NCBI GenBank assembly: GCA_047638815.1
Contig: JBLIMR010000025.1
Span: forward strand, 1-35,353
DNA from: JAJRRH01 sp047638815
GTDB taxonomy: Bacteria > Bacteroidota > Bacteroidia > Flavobacteriales_D > JABDKJ01
Length of the DNA: 35,353 bases
Direction of reading: 5' to 3'
Both the position numbers and the translations under genes were made by a program. Numbering within the stretch: position 1 is the first letter of the stretch; every line of letters begins with the position of its first letter. Shown here piece after piece: positions 15,281 through 23,107 of the stretch. A model generated the notes under the pieces. That model made no database searches, was not told the DNA's origin, and saw only the letters and a list, made by a program, of their open reading frames with translations.

Positions 15281-16720
15281 ATGAAAATAAAATTAAACTT
15301 TACACTGGCTTCCTTGGCCGTTTTACTAGGTTTCGTACCCATAACATATTCACAATCTACTTCTGAAGATATTGATGATTATCTGAACTATTGCCATCAA
15401 AATAACATGTTTAATGGGTCGGTATTGGTCGCCCTTGATAATGAGATTCTATATCAGCAAGGTTTCGGATATTGTGATAGCGAGCAAACATCAGAGATAA
15501 AACCGACAACCAGTTTTTATCTTTGTTCTGTTTCTAAGCAATTCACGGCTATGGGAATTATGCTTTTGAAAAAAAATGGCAATCTCACGTACAATGACAA
15601 AATATCAAAGTTCTTTCCAAATCTACCTGACTTTGCCAACGACATTACAATCAAACACCTGCTCACACATACTTCGGGAATCCCTGACTATTTTAACTCC
15701 ATCTATAAACCAGGATTAACCAACCAAAATGTATTCGAGTTTATAATGAACTTGGATTCATTGAATTTTACTCCTGAAGATAAGTTTTCATATAGTAACA
15801 GTGGCTACGTTTTGTTGTCCTTGATTATTGAAGAAGTATCGAAGATGACCTACGCGGAATTTCTAGACGAGAACATTTTTTCTCCATTAGCGATGACAAG
15901 TACTTTAGCTTATGAGGTGTCTACCCCAAAGATTGAGAATCGAGCTATCGGATATACTCCTTCAGGAGATTTGAGTGATTATGACATATTAACTACAGGA
16001 GATGGTGGCCTTTTTTCCACCGTAGAAGACTTATACAAATGGGATCGAGCCTTGTACACAGAGAAGTTGGTGGCTCAAGAAATGATAGAGGAAGCCTTTT
16101 CTGCGATAAAATTATCAAATGGATCAGTTTCCAACTATGGGTATGGTTGGGGAGTTCAAAGAGATAGCACAACTAATCGTGTCGAGCATTCAGGAAGTCT
16201 TGCAGGTTTCCGAACTATTATTAGTCGTGATTTAGACAGTAAGTTTGTTTGTATTCTCTTGACTAATCATGGTAATCAGCTTGATCTATTTCAAACAGTC
16301 GAAGATTTAAGAACAATAGCAAATGGGACAAAATGGGAATACCCTAAAGTTTCTATTCTAACTAAACTCATAGATGTGATGAATGCTCAGGGAATTGATT
16401 CTACTATACGTTTTTACAAAGAGTTCAAAGATGATCATGATCCAAAATATAGTTTTGAAGAAAATCAACTAAATAGCTTTGGATACTGGTTGGGAAACGA
16501 AGGGATGCCGACCGAAGCTCAAATTATTTTCCAATTAAATATTGAGCAATTCCCTGCCGCATTTAATGTATATGACAGTTATGCGGAATCATGTTTTTAT
16601 CTAGAGCAATACGAGTTATCCAAAGAGAATTATATGAAATCGTTAGAAATTAATCCCGAAAACGGGAATGCCATTAATATGATTGGGCGAATAAAGAAAA
16701 AGATTGCCAACAACGAATAA
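15281..16720 (+). CDS. Secreted serine hydrolase (beta-lactamase fold) with C-terminal TPR-like region
   Basis: The 479-residue protein has a signal peptide (residues ~1-24). The catalytic domain shows all three motifs of the class C/PBP-like family: SxxK as SVSK (FYLCSVSKQFTAMG), YxN as YSN (FSYSNSGYVLLSLI) and HSG (VEHSGSLAGFRTII). The last ~100 residues (GNEGMPTEAQIIFQLNIEQFP, AESCFYLEQYELSKENYMKSLEINPENGNAINM) look like tetratricopeptide helices. This combination is common in Bacteroidota esterase/peptidase-like proteins of unknown substrate. The attC-like R'' box overlaps its end. Confidence 0.87.
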   Translation: MKIKLNFTLASLAVLLGFVPITYSQSTSEDIDDYLNYCHQNNMFNGSVLVALDNEILYQQGFGYCDSEQTSEIKPTTSFYLCSVSKQFTAMGIMLLKKNGNLTYNDKISKFFPNLPDFANDITIKHLLTHTSGIPDYFNSIYKPGLTNQNVFEFIMNLDSLNFTPEDKFSYSNSGYVLLSLIIEEVSKMTYAEFLDENIFSPLAMTSTLAYEVSTPKIENRAIGYTPSGDLSDYDILTTGDGGLFSTVEDLYKWDRALYTEKLVAQEMIEEAFSAIKLSNGSVSNYGYGWGVQRDSTTNRVEHSGSLAGFRTIISRDLDSKFVCILLTNHGNQLDLFQTVEDLRTIANGTKWEYPKVSILTKLIDVMNAQGIDSTIRFYKEFKDDHDPKYSFEENQLNSFGYWLGNEGMPTEAQIIFQLNIEQFPAAFNVYDSYAESCFYLEQYELSKENYMKSLEINPENGNAINMIGRIKKKIANNE

Positions 16721-16752
16721 ACAGCATTAAAACGACTGTTTATTCCAAACGT

Positions 16753-16861
16753 CAGACTGTCTAAAAACTATAAAATTTGAATTTCATTCCTGTCCTCCTA
16801 TCTTTGAAAAAAATAGTACAGGCGATTCTCAGCGACTACATTTAGGTTTTTAGACAAGCTG
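16753..16861 (+). mobile_element. 109-bp MITE-like element, copy 2
   Basis: Same length and same termini as the copy at 12762, with 107/109 identical bases. Flanks are ACGT (16749-16752) and CCGT (16862-16865), compatible with a 4-bp duplication that has one change, or a 3-bp CGT. It again lies in the R' box of an attC-like site, at the same internal position. Confidence 0.8.
16776..16806 (+). promoter_or_regulatory. Outward promoter inside the 109-bp element, copy 2
   Basis: -33 TTTG (16776-16779), 19-nt spacer and -7 TATCTTTG (16799-16806), identical to copy 1. It points to the gamma-glutamyltransferase gene, whose ATG is 94 nt downstream. Confidence 0.65.
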
Positions 16862-16899
16862 CCGTTAGACGACATTGCAAATAACTTAAATATAAAAAA

Positions 16900-18540
16900 A
16901 TGAGAATCACACTTTTCTGTGCATTTATTACTTCTTTACTGATAGTATGTTCCTGTTCCAATTCAGCTAAGAACTCACAAATTAGCGGAAGTGTTGCTTC
17001 AGCTCATCCACTCGCAACAAAGGCTGGATTGGACGTTCTCGAAAATGGAGGTAATGCTTTTGATGCTGCTATTGCTGTGGCCTCAGCGCTAAACGTTGTA
17101 GAACCAATGATGTCGGGTATTGGAGGTTATGGTACCATCTTAATCTATGACGCCAAAAGTGAAAAAGTTAAATATCTAAACCCAAGTGGTAGATTTCCAG
17201 TACAGACAAATACTGATTTAATGCGCGAACCTACCCCTGATTATTTAAAAAATAGAGTCGGGCCTAAAGCTATTTCAACACCGGGAAATCTCAATGCCTG
17301 GGCAGAAATGCATAAAGAGTACGGAAGGATGCCTTGGACAAAACTTTTTGATTCAGCCATAAATTATGCAGACAGTGGATTTAGCATAAGTCCAAATGCA
17401 TCAAGGTGGATTAAAATCTCTTTTCCCAACTTCAATGAGTATCCCAAATCGTTCTATGGTAAAAATGGACAACCGCTAGAAGAAGGTGATATACTTGTTC
17501 AATCTGACTTGGCAAACACCTATAAATTAATAGCCTCTGAAGGAGCTACACCTTTTTATCATGGTGTTATTGCTGAAACCATAGATAAACAGATGAAAGA
17601 AGCAGGGAGTTTCCTTTCTATCGAAGACTTGCAGAATAATACTGCAGAATGGTGGGAGCCTTTAAAAATTAATTATAGGGGCTATGATGTATACACCGCT
17701 GCATTACCGGCAAATTCATTTCCAGCTTTATTAAACCTAGGATTAATGCATCAGTTTCCATCGCACGATCTCGCACATAATTCTGTTGATTACCTTCATC
17801 GCTTTGCAGAAATGACCAAGGAATCTTACAAGGCTCGTTTGGCATATTCATTCGACCCAGAGATAAAAAAAGCACCTTTAGATAGTATTCTATCTAATCA
17901 TTTCTTACAAACTATGGCTCATTCAATAGATATGGCAAAAGCATATGATTTTGTTCCTCCATATTCTAATGAGAGTCAAAATACTACACATTTCGTAGTT
18001 ATAGACAAATGGGGCAATATTGTGAGCGCTACCCAAACTCTAGGCAATTTATTTGGCAGCAGGATTATGGTTGAAGGTACTGGAGTCTGGCTGAATAACT
18101 CAATGGCTTATTCAACCTTTGAACCGAAGGGTAATCCAATGGATGCATTCCCAGGACGGCATAAATTATCGGGAGATTGCCCTGTTATCATTCTTAAAGA
18201 TGGCAAACCTTATGCTGCTTTGGGCTCTCCAGGTGGGCATACAATTACACAAAACGTTCCTCAGATAATATTTAATCTCATTGATTTTGAAATGTCCATG
18301 CAAGAGGCTATTGATGCACCAAAAATTGCCTTTGTTGAACCCAATTCAATTCGAGCAGATAATGAGATACCCGAACCTATAATTGAATTGCTCACCGAAA
18401 GAGGACATCAAATAAATAGAGGGAATATTGGTAATGCCACTGGAATCAAAATTATTTCTGATCACAAAGGCAAAATAGTATCTTTTGATGTTGGTATAGA
18501 TAGCCGAGGAGAGGGTAGAGCAGCAATAGTTGATCATTGA
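16900..18540 (+). CDS. ggt: Gamma-glutamyltransferase family lipoprotein
   Basis: The 546-residue protein has a lipoprotein-type signal (LLIVCSCSNSAK). The large-subunit start is classic (SVASAHPLATKAGLDVLENG, GNAFDAAIAVASALNVVEP, GIGGYG). The autoprocessing site NTTHF places the catalytic Thr at residue 362, which becomes the N-terminus of the small subunit. The GSPGGHTITQNVPQIIFN block follows. The family cleaves gamma-glutamyl bonds of glutathione and related peptides in the periplasm, and some members are acylases. Length is normal and no lesion is seen. It is the clearest cassette: its 3' box TCGTCTAAC (18574) is the exact complement of its 5' box GTTAGACGA (16864), and the upstream mobile element supplies a consensus promoter. 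Confidence 0.92.
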   Translation: MRITLFCAFITSLLIVCSCSNSAKNSQISGSVASAHPLATKAGLDVLENGGNAFDAAIAVASALNVVEPMMSGIGGYGTILIYDAKSEKVKYLNPSGRFPVQTNTDLMREPTPDYLKNRVGPKAISTPGNLNAWAEMHKEYGRMPWTKLFDSAINYADSGFSISPNASRWIKISFPNFNEYPKSFYGKNGQPLEEGDILVQSDLANTYKLIASEGATPFYHGVIAETIDKQMKEAGSFLSIEDLQNNTAEWWEPLKINYRGYDVYTAALPANSFPALLNLGLMHQFPSHDLAHNSVDYLHRFAEMTKESYKARLAYSFDPEIKKAPLDSILSNHFLQTMAHSIDMAKAYDFVPPYSNESQNTTHFVVIDKWGNIVSATQTLGNLFGSRIMVEGTGVWLNNSMAYSTFEPKGNPMDAFPGRHKLSGDCPVIILKDGKPYAALGSPGGHTITQNVPQIIFNLIDFEMSMQEAIDAPKIAFVEPNSIRADNEIPEPIIELLTERGHQINRGNIGNATGIKIISDHKGKIVSFDVGIDSRGEGRAAIVDH

Positions 18541-18573
18541 AGACTTCCCAAAGTAAATAATGGAAAATAACTC

Positions 18574-18630
18574 TCGTCTAACAAAAAATAAACGTCATTA
18601 AAACGGGCGTTTATTCAAGTCGTTAGGCAC
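18574..18630 (+). repeat. attC-like site after the gamma-glutamyltransferase gene
   Basis: R'' TCGTCTAAC (18574-18582), stem AATAAACGT / GCGTTTATT (18587-18595 with 18607-18615, one G-T pair), loop CATTAAAACGG, R' GTTAGGC (18622-18628). Both core boxes fit RYYYAAC / GTTRRRY exactly, the best match to the attC consensus in the window. Confidence 0.85.
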
Positions 18631-18688
18631 AATGTAACAAAACTACTAACTCTTCGTCTTCAATTAACAAACCAATCAGAAAACACAA

Positions 18689-19543
18689 ATGCAAGAAAGT
18701 TTAACGGAACGAAAAAAAACTTGGAATACAATCTTTATTTTCCTAGCAATTGTTACAGTTATTAGTTCTATATTTTATTATGCCATAGTTAATTTATATC
18801 CTTCACGAATATATATTGGAGGTTTAATGTGGTGTCCGGCAATAGCCACAATAATAACATTAAAAATAAAAGGACGCTCTATTTCTTCTCTAAATTGGAA
18901 TTGGGGAAATTGGAAATATATTCGATTGTCTTATTTCATTCCAGCTATATATGGCTTAATAACTTATATATTAATCTGGATTTTCGGATTTGGAGGTTTA
19001 GCTAATAAAGAAGTAATTTCTGATTGGGCTAAAGAACTTGGATTAGTTGGAATAGGAACTCTAAATACAACATCTTCAATAATTATAGCTGTAATATTAT
19101 TAGGAACGGTTGAAGTGATAAGAGCATCAGCAACGACTTTAGGAGAAGAAATTGGGTGGAGAGGGTTCTTTATCTATGAATTAAAAAAGGTTCTTTCTTT
19201 TACTGGTGTATCGGTTTTTAGTGGAATAATTTGGGCATCCTGGCATTGGCCATTAATTGTATATTATGGCGAAAATGTAATCTTGGAATTGACGACATTT
19301 TATGTTGTTATTGTGTCGATGTCATTTATTATGACTTACTACACTTTTAAATCTAAAAGTCTATGGCCAGCAGTAATTTTTCACGCAGTAAGCAATGTGT
19401 ATATTCAAAAAATATTACCTGAATTAACAATTAAAAATGAAGGAACAGAACATTGGCTTGGCGAAAACGGAATTATGTTTGCAATTGTGACTTGTGTTTT
19501 TGGGATCTACTTTTGGAGAAAAGCAATTAAAGAAAAATTGTAA
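18689..19543 (+). CDS. CPBP-family intramembrane metalloprotease
   Basis: The 284-residue protein has about eight hydrophobic segments and the motifs of CPBP (CaaX protease and bacteriocin-processing) enzymes: EEIGWRGFF (Glu-Glu-x3-Arg), the F-x-W-H block (FSGIIWASWHWPL) and HAVSN (His-x3-Asn). These residues form the metal site within the membrane. Roles in the family include prenyl-protein cleavage, peptide-export self-immunity and stress signalling; none can be chosen here. It is a single-gene unit between attC-like sites. Confidence 0.88.
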   Translation: MQESLTERKKTWNTIFIFLAIVTVISSIFYYAIVNLYPSRIYIGGLMWCPAIATIITLKIKGRSISSLNWNWGNWKYIRLSYFIPAIYGLITYILIWIFGFGGLANKEVISDWAKELGLVGIGTLNTTSSIIIAVILLGTVEVIRASATTLGEEIGWRGFFIYELKKVLSFTGVSVFSGIIWASWHWPLIVYYGENVILELTTFYVVIVSMSFIMTYYTFKSKSLWPAVIFHAVSNVYIQKILPELTIKNEGTEHWLGENGIMFAIVTCVFGIYFWRKAIKEKL

Positions 19544-19549
19544 ATAAAA

Positions 19550-19615
19550 AACACAGCGCCTAATAACTAAGCATTCGGGTGGTCGGGAAGACCCAACCTG
19601 AATACCGTGTTGACT
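19550..19615 (+). repeat. Probable attC-like site after the CPBP gene (degenerate)
   Basis: GCGCCTAAT (19556-19564) matches 7/9 of the complement of the cassette's own 5' edge (GTTAGGCAC, 18622). The stem ATTCGGGT / AACCTGAAT is interrupted by a GGTCGGG-aaga-CCC inner part. The R' box is unclear (GTGTTGAC). The next cassette edge seems lost to the IS481-type remnant that follows. Confidence 0.45.
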
Positions 19616-19706
19616 TAACCTGTTCAGGGTATAAATTACTACTATGGGGATTACTTGGTTTGGGTGTTCTCTGTTTATTCAGATTTGTGTAGGAATTGTT
19701 TTCTAA

Positions 19707-20093
19707 TCAGCATTTGATCTAAAGGCACAACAACGTAGCCTAAATCACTTTCTAAAGGGGTATAATAACTTAAGACCACATGAAGCTTTAGATATGAAAA
19801 CACCTGCTGCTTCTCATAGCTACTCAACCAAACCATTTCTTGAAAGGATAGCGCATTATGACTATGATCCTGAATTTAAAGTCCTAAAAGTAACGCAAAA
19901 TGGTGCAATAAGATGGCGTTCATATTACTGGGTATATCCAACGGCTGCTCTAAAAGGTAAACACGTAGGTATAGAAGAGTTAGGAAATGGTATTTGGAAA
20001 GCATTTTATAGAAACGTATTTTTAGGTTTCTTTGACGAAAAGCAATTAAGAAGTAAACAACAAACTATAAGGTTAGAAACTAATTTAGTGTAA
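19707..20093 (+). pseudogene. C-terminal fragment of an IS481-family transposase
   Basis: In the frame beginning just after a stop at 19704 the sequence reads KGYNNLRPHEALDMKTPAAS, the conserved end of the rve integrase domain, and then the C-terminal domain typical of IS481-type transposases (NGAIRWRSYYWVYPTAAL, HVGIEELGNGIWKAFY, LGFFDEKQ). The catalytic N-terminal ~250 residues are missing. An ATG at 19794 gives a 99-residue ORF, but it is only the tail of the transposase. The region 19616-19706 upstream contains nothing recognised. Confidence 0.85.
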
Positions 20094-20146
20094 AGTCTAA
20101 TCTTTAACGATTTTAAAGCATGTGCCTTAACGTACATTAAAAAAAG

Positions 20147-21001
20147 ATGCTGTTAAATCAGAACACACTTAATTTATATGGGGAAAAACTCTTTGAACGA
20201 GCAAGGGTAACCCCTCCATTCAAAAGAGCTAATCACTTAAGTAATGAGGCATGCTTGCTTTTCTTTTTAGAGGGTGGAAATAATCATTATTCACAATCGG
20301 AAAGTCTCACGGTAACCACTGGTGATGGTATTTTAATGAAATGTGGTAATTTCTTCTTCGATCTGATTCCTGATGAAGAAAGCGGTAATGCCGAGATGAT
20401 CGCTGTTCATTTTTTTCCAAAAGTGCTCAAGCAAATATTTAAACACACTCCCCCCAAATTTTTAGTAGAATCCGATAATTTGGTTTCAAACCAATACATG
20501 ACTCAAATTAACGGTGATCAAGTCCTAGCTGCTTATATGGAATCAATAATGCTTCTTTTTAAAAACCCATCATTAGCTGATGAAGAAGTTTTAGCTTTAA
20601 AGCTTAAAGAAATCGTGTTAATTCTATCCAAGATGGATAATTCTGGTGTACGACAAATTTTATTGAATCTATTTAATCCTACATCAGTTGCCTTTAAGCA
20701 AACAATTGAGGCTCATCTATTTTCGCAATTATCACTTGATGATCTGGCAAATTTAACCAATAATAGCCTAACATCATTCAAACGAAAATTTAAAGAAATT
20801 TATAACGATAGCCCCGCTAACTATATAAAGAATACCCGTTTGAAAAAGGCTACTGAATTACTACAGCTATCAGATAAATCGGTTGCTGACATTTCTTATG
20901 AATGTGCTTTTAATGATCAAGCACATTTTAGTAATTCGTTTAAAAGGAAGTACAACCTTACTCCTTCAGAATACCGTTTGGCCCAAAGTTCCAAATCATA
21001 A
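20147..21001 (+). CDS. AraC-family transcriptional regulator
   Basis: The 284-residue protein has an N-terminal cupin-like sensing domain of the AraC_N/ExsA type (residues ~20-160, FFLEGGNNHYSQSESLTVTTGDGILM) and a C-terminal double helix-turn-helix (residues ~185-280: LDDLANLTNNSLTSFKRKFK, SPANYIKNTRLKKATELLQ, VADISYECAFNDQAHFSNSF, YNLTPSEYR). It lies 101 nt before a same-strand NmrA-like gene and probably controls it. An inverted repeat in that gap is a candidate site. The upstream context is disrupted by the IS481 remnant. Confidence 0.9.
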   Translation: MLLNQNTLNLYGEKLFERARVTPPFKRANHLSNEACLLFFLEGGNNHYSQSESLTVTTGDGILMKCGNFFFDLIPDEESGNAEMIAVHFFPKVLKQIFKHTPPKFLVESDNLVSNQYMTQINGDQVLAAYMESIMLLFKNPSLADEEVLALKLKEIVLILSKMDNSGVRQILLNLFNPTSVAFKQTIEAHLFSQLSLDDLANLTNNSLTSFKRKFKEIYNDSPANYIKNTRLKKATELLQLSDKSVADISYECAFNDQAHFSNSFKRKYNLTPSEYRLAQSSKS

Positions 21002-21050
21002 GTCTTTTATTCCAAAAGTATTTATTTGCTTTTAATGAATTTTGTTCAAA

Positions 21051-21085
21051 GGAATTGACATAGAGATTCAATTCCAATATTGTTG
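21051..21085 (+). promoter_or_regulatory. Candidate promoter with inverted repeat before the NmrA-like gene
   Basis: A perfect 7-bp inverted repeat GGAATTG (21051-21057) / CAATTCC (21069-21075) overlaps a -33 TTG (21055-21057). A -7-like TATTGTTG (21078-21085) follows after 20 nt. The position suits control by the adjacent AraC regulator, but this is inferred. Confidence 0.4.
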
Positions 21086-21102
21086 GATCTAAATTCAAAA
21101 TT

Positions 21103-22215
21103 ATGAAAGAGAAAATATTAGTAATGACCGCTAACGGTCACGTTGGTTTCCCAACTGCCTGTGAGCTATTAAGTCTTGGTTTTCAGGTTAAAGCGTTTGT
21201 AAGAAATCCCAATTCAGAGAATTCCAAAAAGCTAAAAGAGCTTGGTGCCGAGTTATTTGTTGGAAATCAGGATGACATAAATGATCTAAAAAAATCTTTA
21301 AAAGGAGTGCAACGAGCTTTTTATAACTCTCCAGCAAGTAGCGGTCATTTCTCTAGAACAGATGCCTTTATTAAGTTGACAGAAGAGGAAGGTTTAGAAC
21401 ATGTAGTTTACCTAACACAGTGGCTTTCCTCGGAAAATCATCACTCTCCACATACCAGAGAACATTGGCTAGCAGATGAAGCGGTTAAAAAGCACAAGAA
21501 AGTAAACTACACAATCGTGAATCCAGGATTATTCGCCTTCTTCTACTTTATGACAAAAGAAGTTGTTGCTCATTTTGGAATGTTCCCTACTCCAATTAAA
21601 AATGCCGGCCTCGGGAAAATAGGATTAAATGCACCGCCTTCTGAAGAAGACCAAGGAAGAGTGGTTGCTCATATACTGAAAGAGCCAACTTCACATGCAA
21701 GCAAAACATATAGACCCACTGGCCCCAAGTTGATATCTCTTACTGATGTAGTGGCCATTTTTAGTAAAATTACTGGTAAAGAAATAAAAATAGCGGAAGT
21801 TTCGCAATCAAGATTTCTTAAATCACTTAATTCAATGGATGCCCCAAAAGTGGATAAAGATTTCATGATAATGAATGTTCCCTATTATCAGGAAGAATTA
21901 GGTCGAAATTCATTTGCAGTTGGACCATCGGCAGTTACTTCTGTCGTTAAAGACTTAACGGGTAAAGAACCAGAAGATTTTGAAACGATCGCGCGAAGGG
22001 AATTTGAAAATTCTCCAGAATTAAAACCAACATTTTCCAATAAAATGAAAGCATTTAAAGGATTCTTGAAAATCATATTTGCGAGTGAACCGTCTATTCA
22101 AAAATTAGAATCTAAATATGGTATTCCTACTTCCAAGGGTGGATATAAATATGCTCAAGAAAATCCGAATTGGGTAAAGGAACATGAATCACAGCAGAGT
22201 AAGGTCTCTACTTAA
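21103..22215 (+). CDS. NmrA-like NAD(P)-binding protein (atypical short-chain dehydrogenase)
   Basis: The 370-residue protein begins with a Rossmann nucleotide-binding motif (ILVMTANGHVGFPTACELL, GxxGxxG-like) followed by FQVKAFVRNPNSEN, typical of NmrA/NAD(P)H azoreductase-like proteins. Later signatures include RAFYNSPASSGHFSRTDAF, LEHVVYLTQW and YTIVNPGLFAFFYF. The C-terminal ~70 residues extend beyond the usual ~290-residue family length. No catalytic Tyr-x3-Lys is obvious, which fits NmrA-type sensors or quinone reductase-like enzymes. It probably forms a regulator-enzyme pair with the AraC gene upstream. Confidence 0.78.
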   Translation: MKEKILVMTANGHVGFPTACELLSLGFQVKAFVRNPNSENSKKLKELGAELFVGNQDDINDLKKSLKGVQRAFYNSPASSGHFSRTDAFIKLTEEEGLEHVVYLTQWLSSENHHSPHTREHWLADEAVKKHKKVNYTIVNPGLFAFFYFMTKEVVAHFGMFPTPIKNAGLGKIGLNAPPSEEDQGRVVAHILKEPTSHASKTYRPTGPKLISLTDVVAIFSKITGKEIKIAEVSQSRFLKSLNSMDAPKVDKDFMIMNVPYYQEELGRNSFAVGPSAVTSVVKDLTGKEPEDFETIARREFENSPELKPTFSNKMKAFKGFLKIIFASEPSIQKLESKYGIPTSKGGYKYAQENPNWVKEHESQQSKVST

Positions 22216-22255
22216 TCTCTTTAGGGAATGAAGAAAGAATAGTATAACACAAACT

Positions 22256-22541
22256 ACCCCTAACAATGGTAGCTGATGCGCAACTCCAATTTTGGTGTAA
22301 ATTAATGATTTGCAGATTATCGGTAAATTAAAAAAAGCTGATATTCAGTACGTTAAAATTTAACTAACTAGAATTCTCAAGTAATTAAATAAATTATTGA
22401 GTTGTGCAACAAGCACAATGTATAAAATCAAAAGCGGATTGGGTATTAACCTGAGCCGTTTTTGCTTTTAATTAAGTATCTTGCTAATCGAAAGTTAGGT
22501 GCATTTAATCCGCTACTGCTCTTACACTAAATGTTATAAGC
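22256..22541 (+). repeat. Compound attC-like region after the NmrA-like gene
   Basis: R''-like CCTAAC (22259-22264) is complementary to the first R'-like box GTTAGG (22486-22491). A second R'-like box GTTATAAGCA (22533-22542) is the exact 10-nt complement of TGCTTATAAC after the EthD gene, so it marks the 5' edge of the EthD cassette. Whether this is one long site or two fused ones is unclear. Confidence 0.5.
22261..22426 (+). repeat. Long direct repeat, copy 1 (166 nt)
   Basis: Nearly identical to 23114-23277: five substitutions and one 2-nt indel by eye. It starts TAACAA, contains GTTAAA/TTTAAC and TTGTGC/GCACAA inverted repeats, and ends in GTATAAA, inside the left arm of the attC-type stem. 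The copies flank the EthD unit. Confidence 0.9.
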
Positions 22542-22577
22542 AATTCCTCTCTTCTCCTAAAAAAATAATTACTTTAG

Positions 22578-22665
22578 GCTAACGTTTAGATGGAAAATAA
22601 TAAAAAAAGATCTGAAAATAAAAAAGATTAACAATTGATTTTCAGAACATTAAAAAAACGTTAGC
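22578..22665 (+). repeat. Nested inverted repeat (attC-like) in the EthD leader
   Basis: Outer arms GCTAACGTTT (22578-22587) and AAACGTTAGC (22656-22665) are exact complements, and inner arms TCTGAAAAT (22611-22619) and ATTTTCAGA (22638-22646) are also exact. The outer arms resemble R''/R' boxes. It lies 116 nt before the EthD start. Confidence 0.65.
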
Positions 22666-22780
22666 AACTATAAAAATAGGATTGAATAATATCATCAAGG
22701 TAAGTGGAGTCTAGAACCCATTAAAAAAACGGGGCGAAACTGAAAAGCCATAAGAGTGAGAATAATTAAAAGGAATACAG

Positions 22781-23104
22781 ATGAAAAAAGGAATGATTAA
22801 ATTAAGTGTGATGTACCCAAATGGAGAGGGTAAAACTTTTGATATGGACTATTATTGCAACAAACACATACCAATGGTGGCTGGTTTGTTAGGAGATGCT
22901 GTGAAAGGCGCAACCGTTGAATCAGGATTAGGTAGCGCAGCCCCAGGATCGACAGCTCCTTATGCGGCTATGGGTAATATGTATTTTGAATCTATGGAAT
23001 CCTTTCAAAACTCATTTGGACCAAATGCAGAAGCTATTATGGCTGATGCTCCTAATTATACGAATGCTGAACCTACTGTACAAATTAGCGAAGTCATAAT
23101 TTAG
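22781..23104 (+). CDS. EthD-family protein
   Basis: The 107-residue protein matches EthD dimeric alpha-beta barrel proteins: an opening strand IKLSVMYPNGEG, the family hallmark FDMDYYCNKHIPMV with the conserved His, and the end region MGNMYFESMESFQNSFG. Members are small monooxygenase- or isomerase-like proteins; the name comes from the ethyl tert-butyl ether cluster, and no such pathway is near. The ATG at 22781 is preceded by AGGAATACAG. Its unit is bounded by an exact 10-nt complementary pair (22533 / 23108). Confidence 0.88.
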   Translation: MKKGMIKLSVMYPNGEGKTFDMDYYCNKHIPMVAGLLGDAVKGATVESGLGSAAPGSTAPYAAMGNMYFESMESFQNSFGPNAEAIMADAPNYTNAEPTVQISEVII

Positions 23105-23107
23105 AAA

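Larger units (their letters stand above)
16703..16872 (+). repeat. attC-like site after the second serine hydrolase, split by a 109-bp element
   Basis: R''-like ATTGCCAAC (16703-16711, 7/9 to the complement of the own 5' edge), a perfect 10-bp stem GAATAAACAG / CTGTTTATTC (16715-16724 with 16736-16745) and loop CATTAAAACGA. The R' box is cut after ACGT at 16752 by the 109-bp element and resumes as GTTAGACGA (16864-16872). That resumed box is exactly complementary to TCGTCTAAC at the end of the next cassette. Confidence 0.75.
22216..22780. other. Repeat-rich gene-free region before the EthD gene
   Basis: 565 nt without a credible ORF. It contains an R''-like ACCCCTAAC (22256-22264), a 166-nt repeat, a stem AAAAGCGG / CCGTTTTTGC (about 22428-22470), R'-like boxes GTTAGGTGC (22486-22494) and GTTATAAGC (22533-22541), and a nested inverted repeat (22578-22665). 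Confidence 0.7.
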
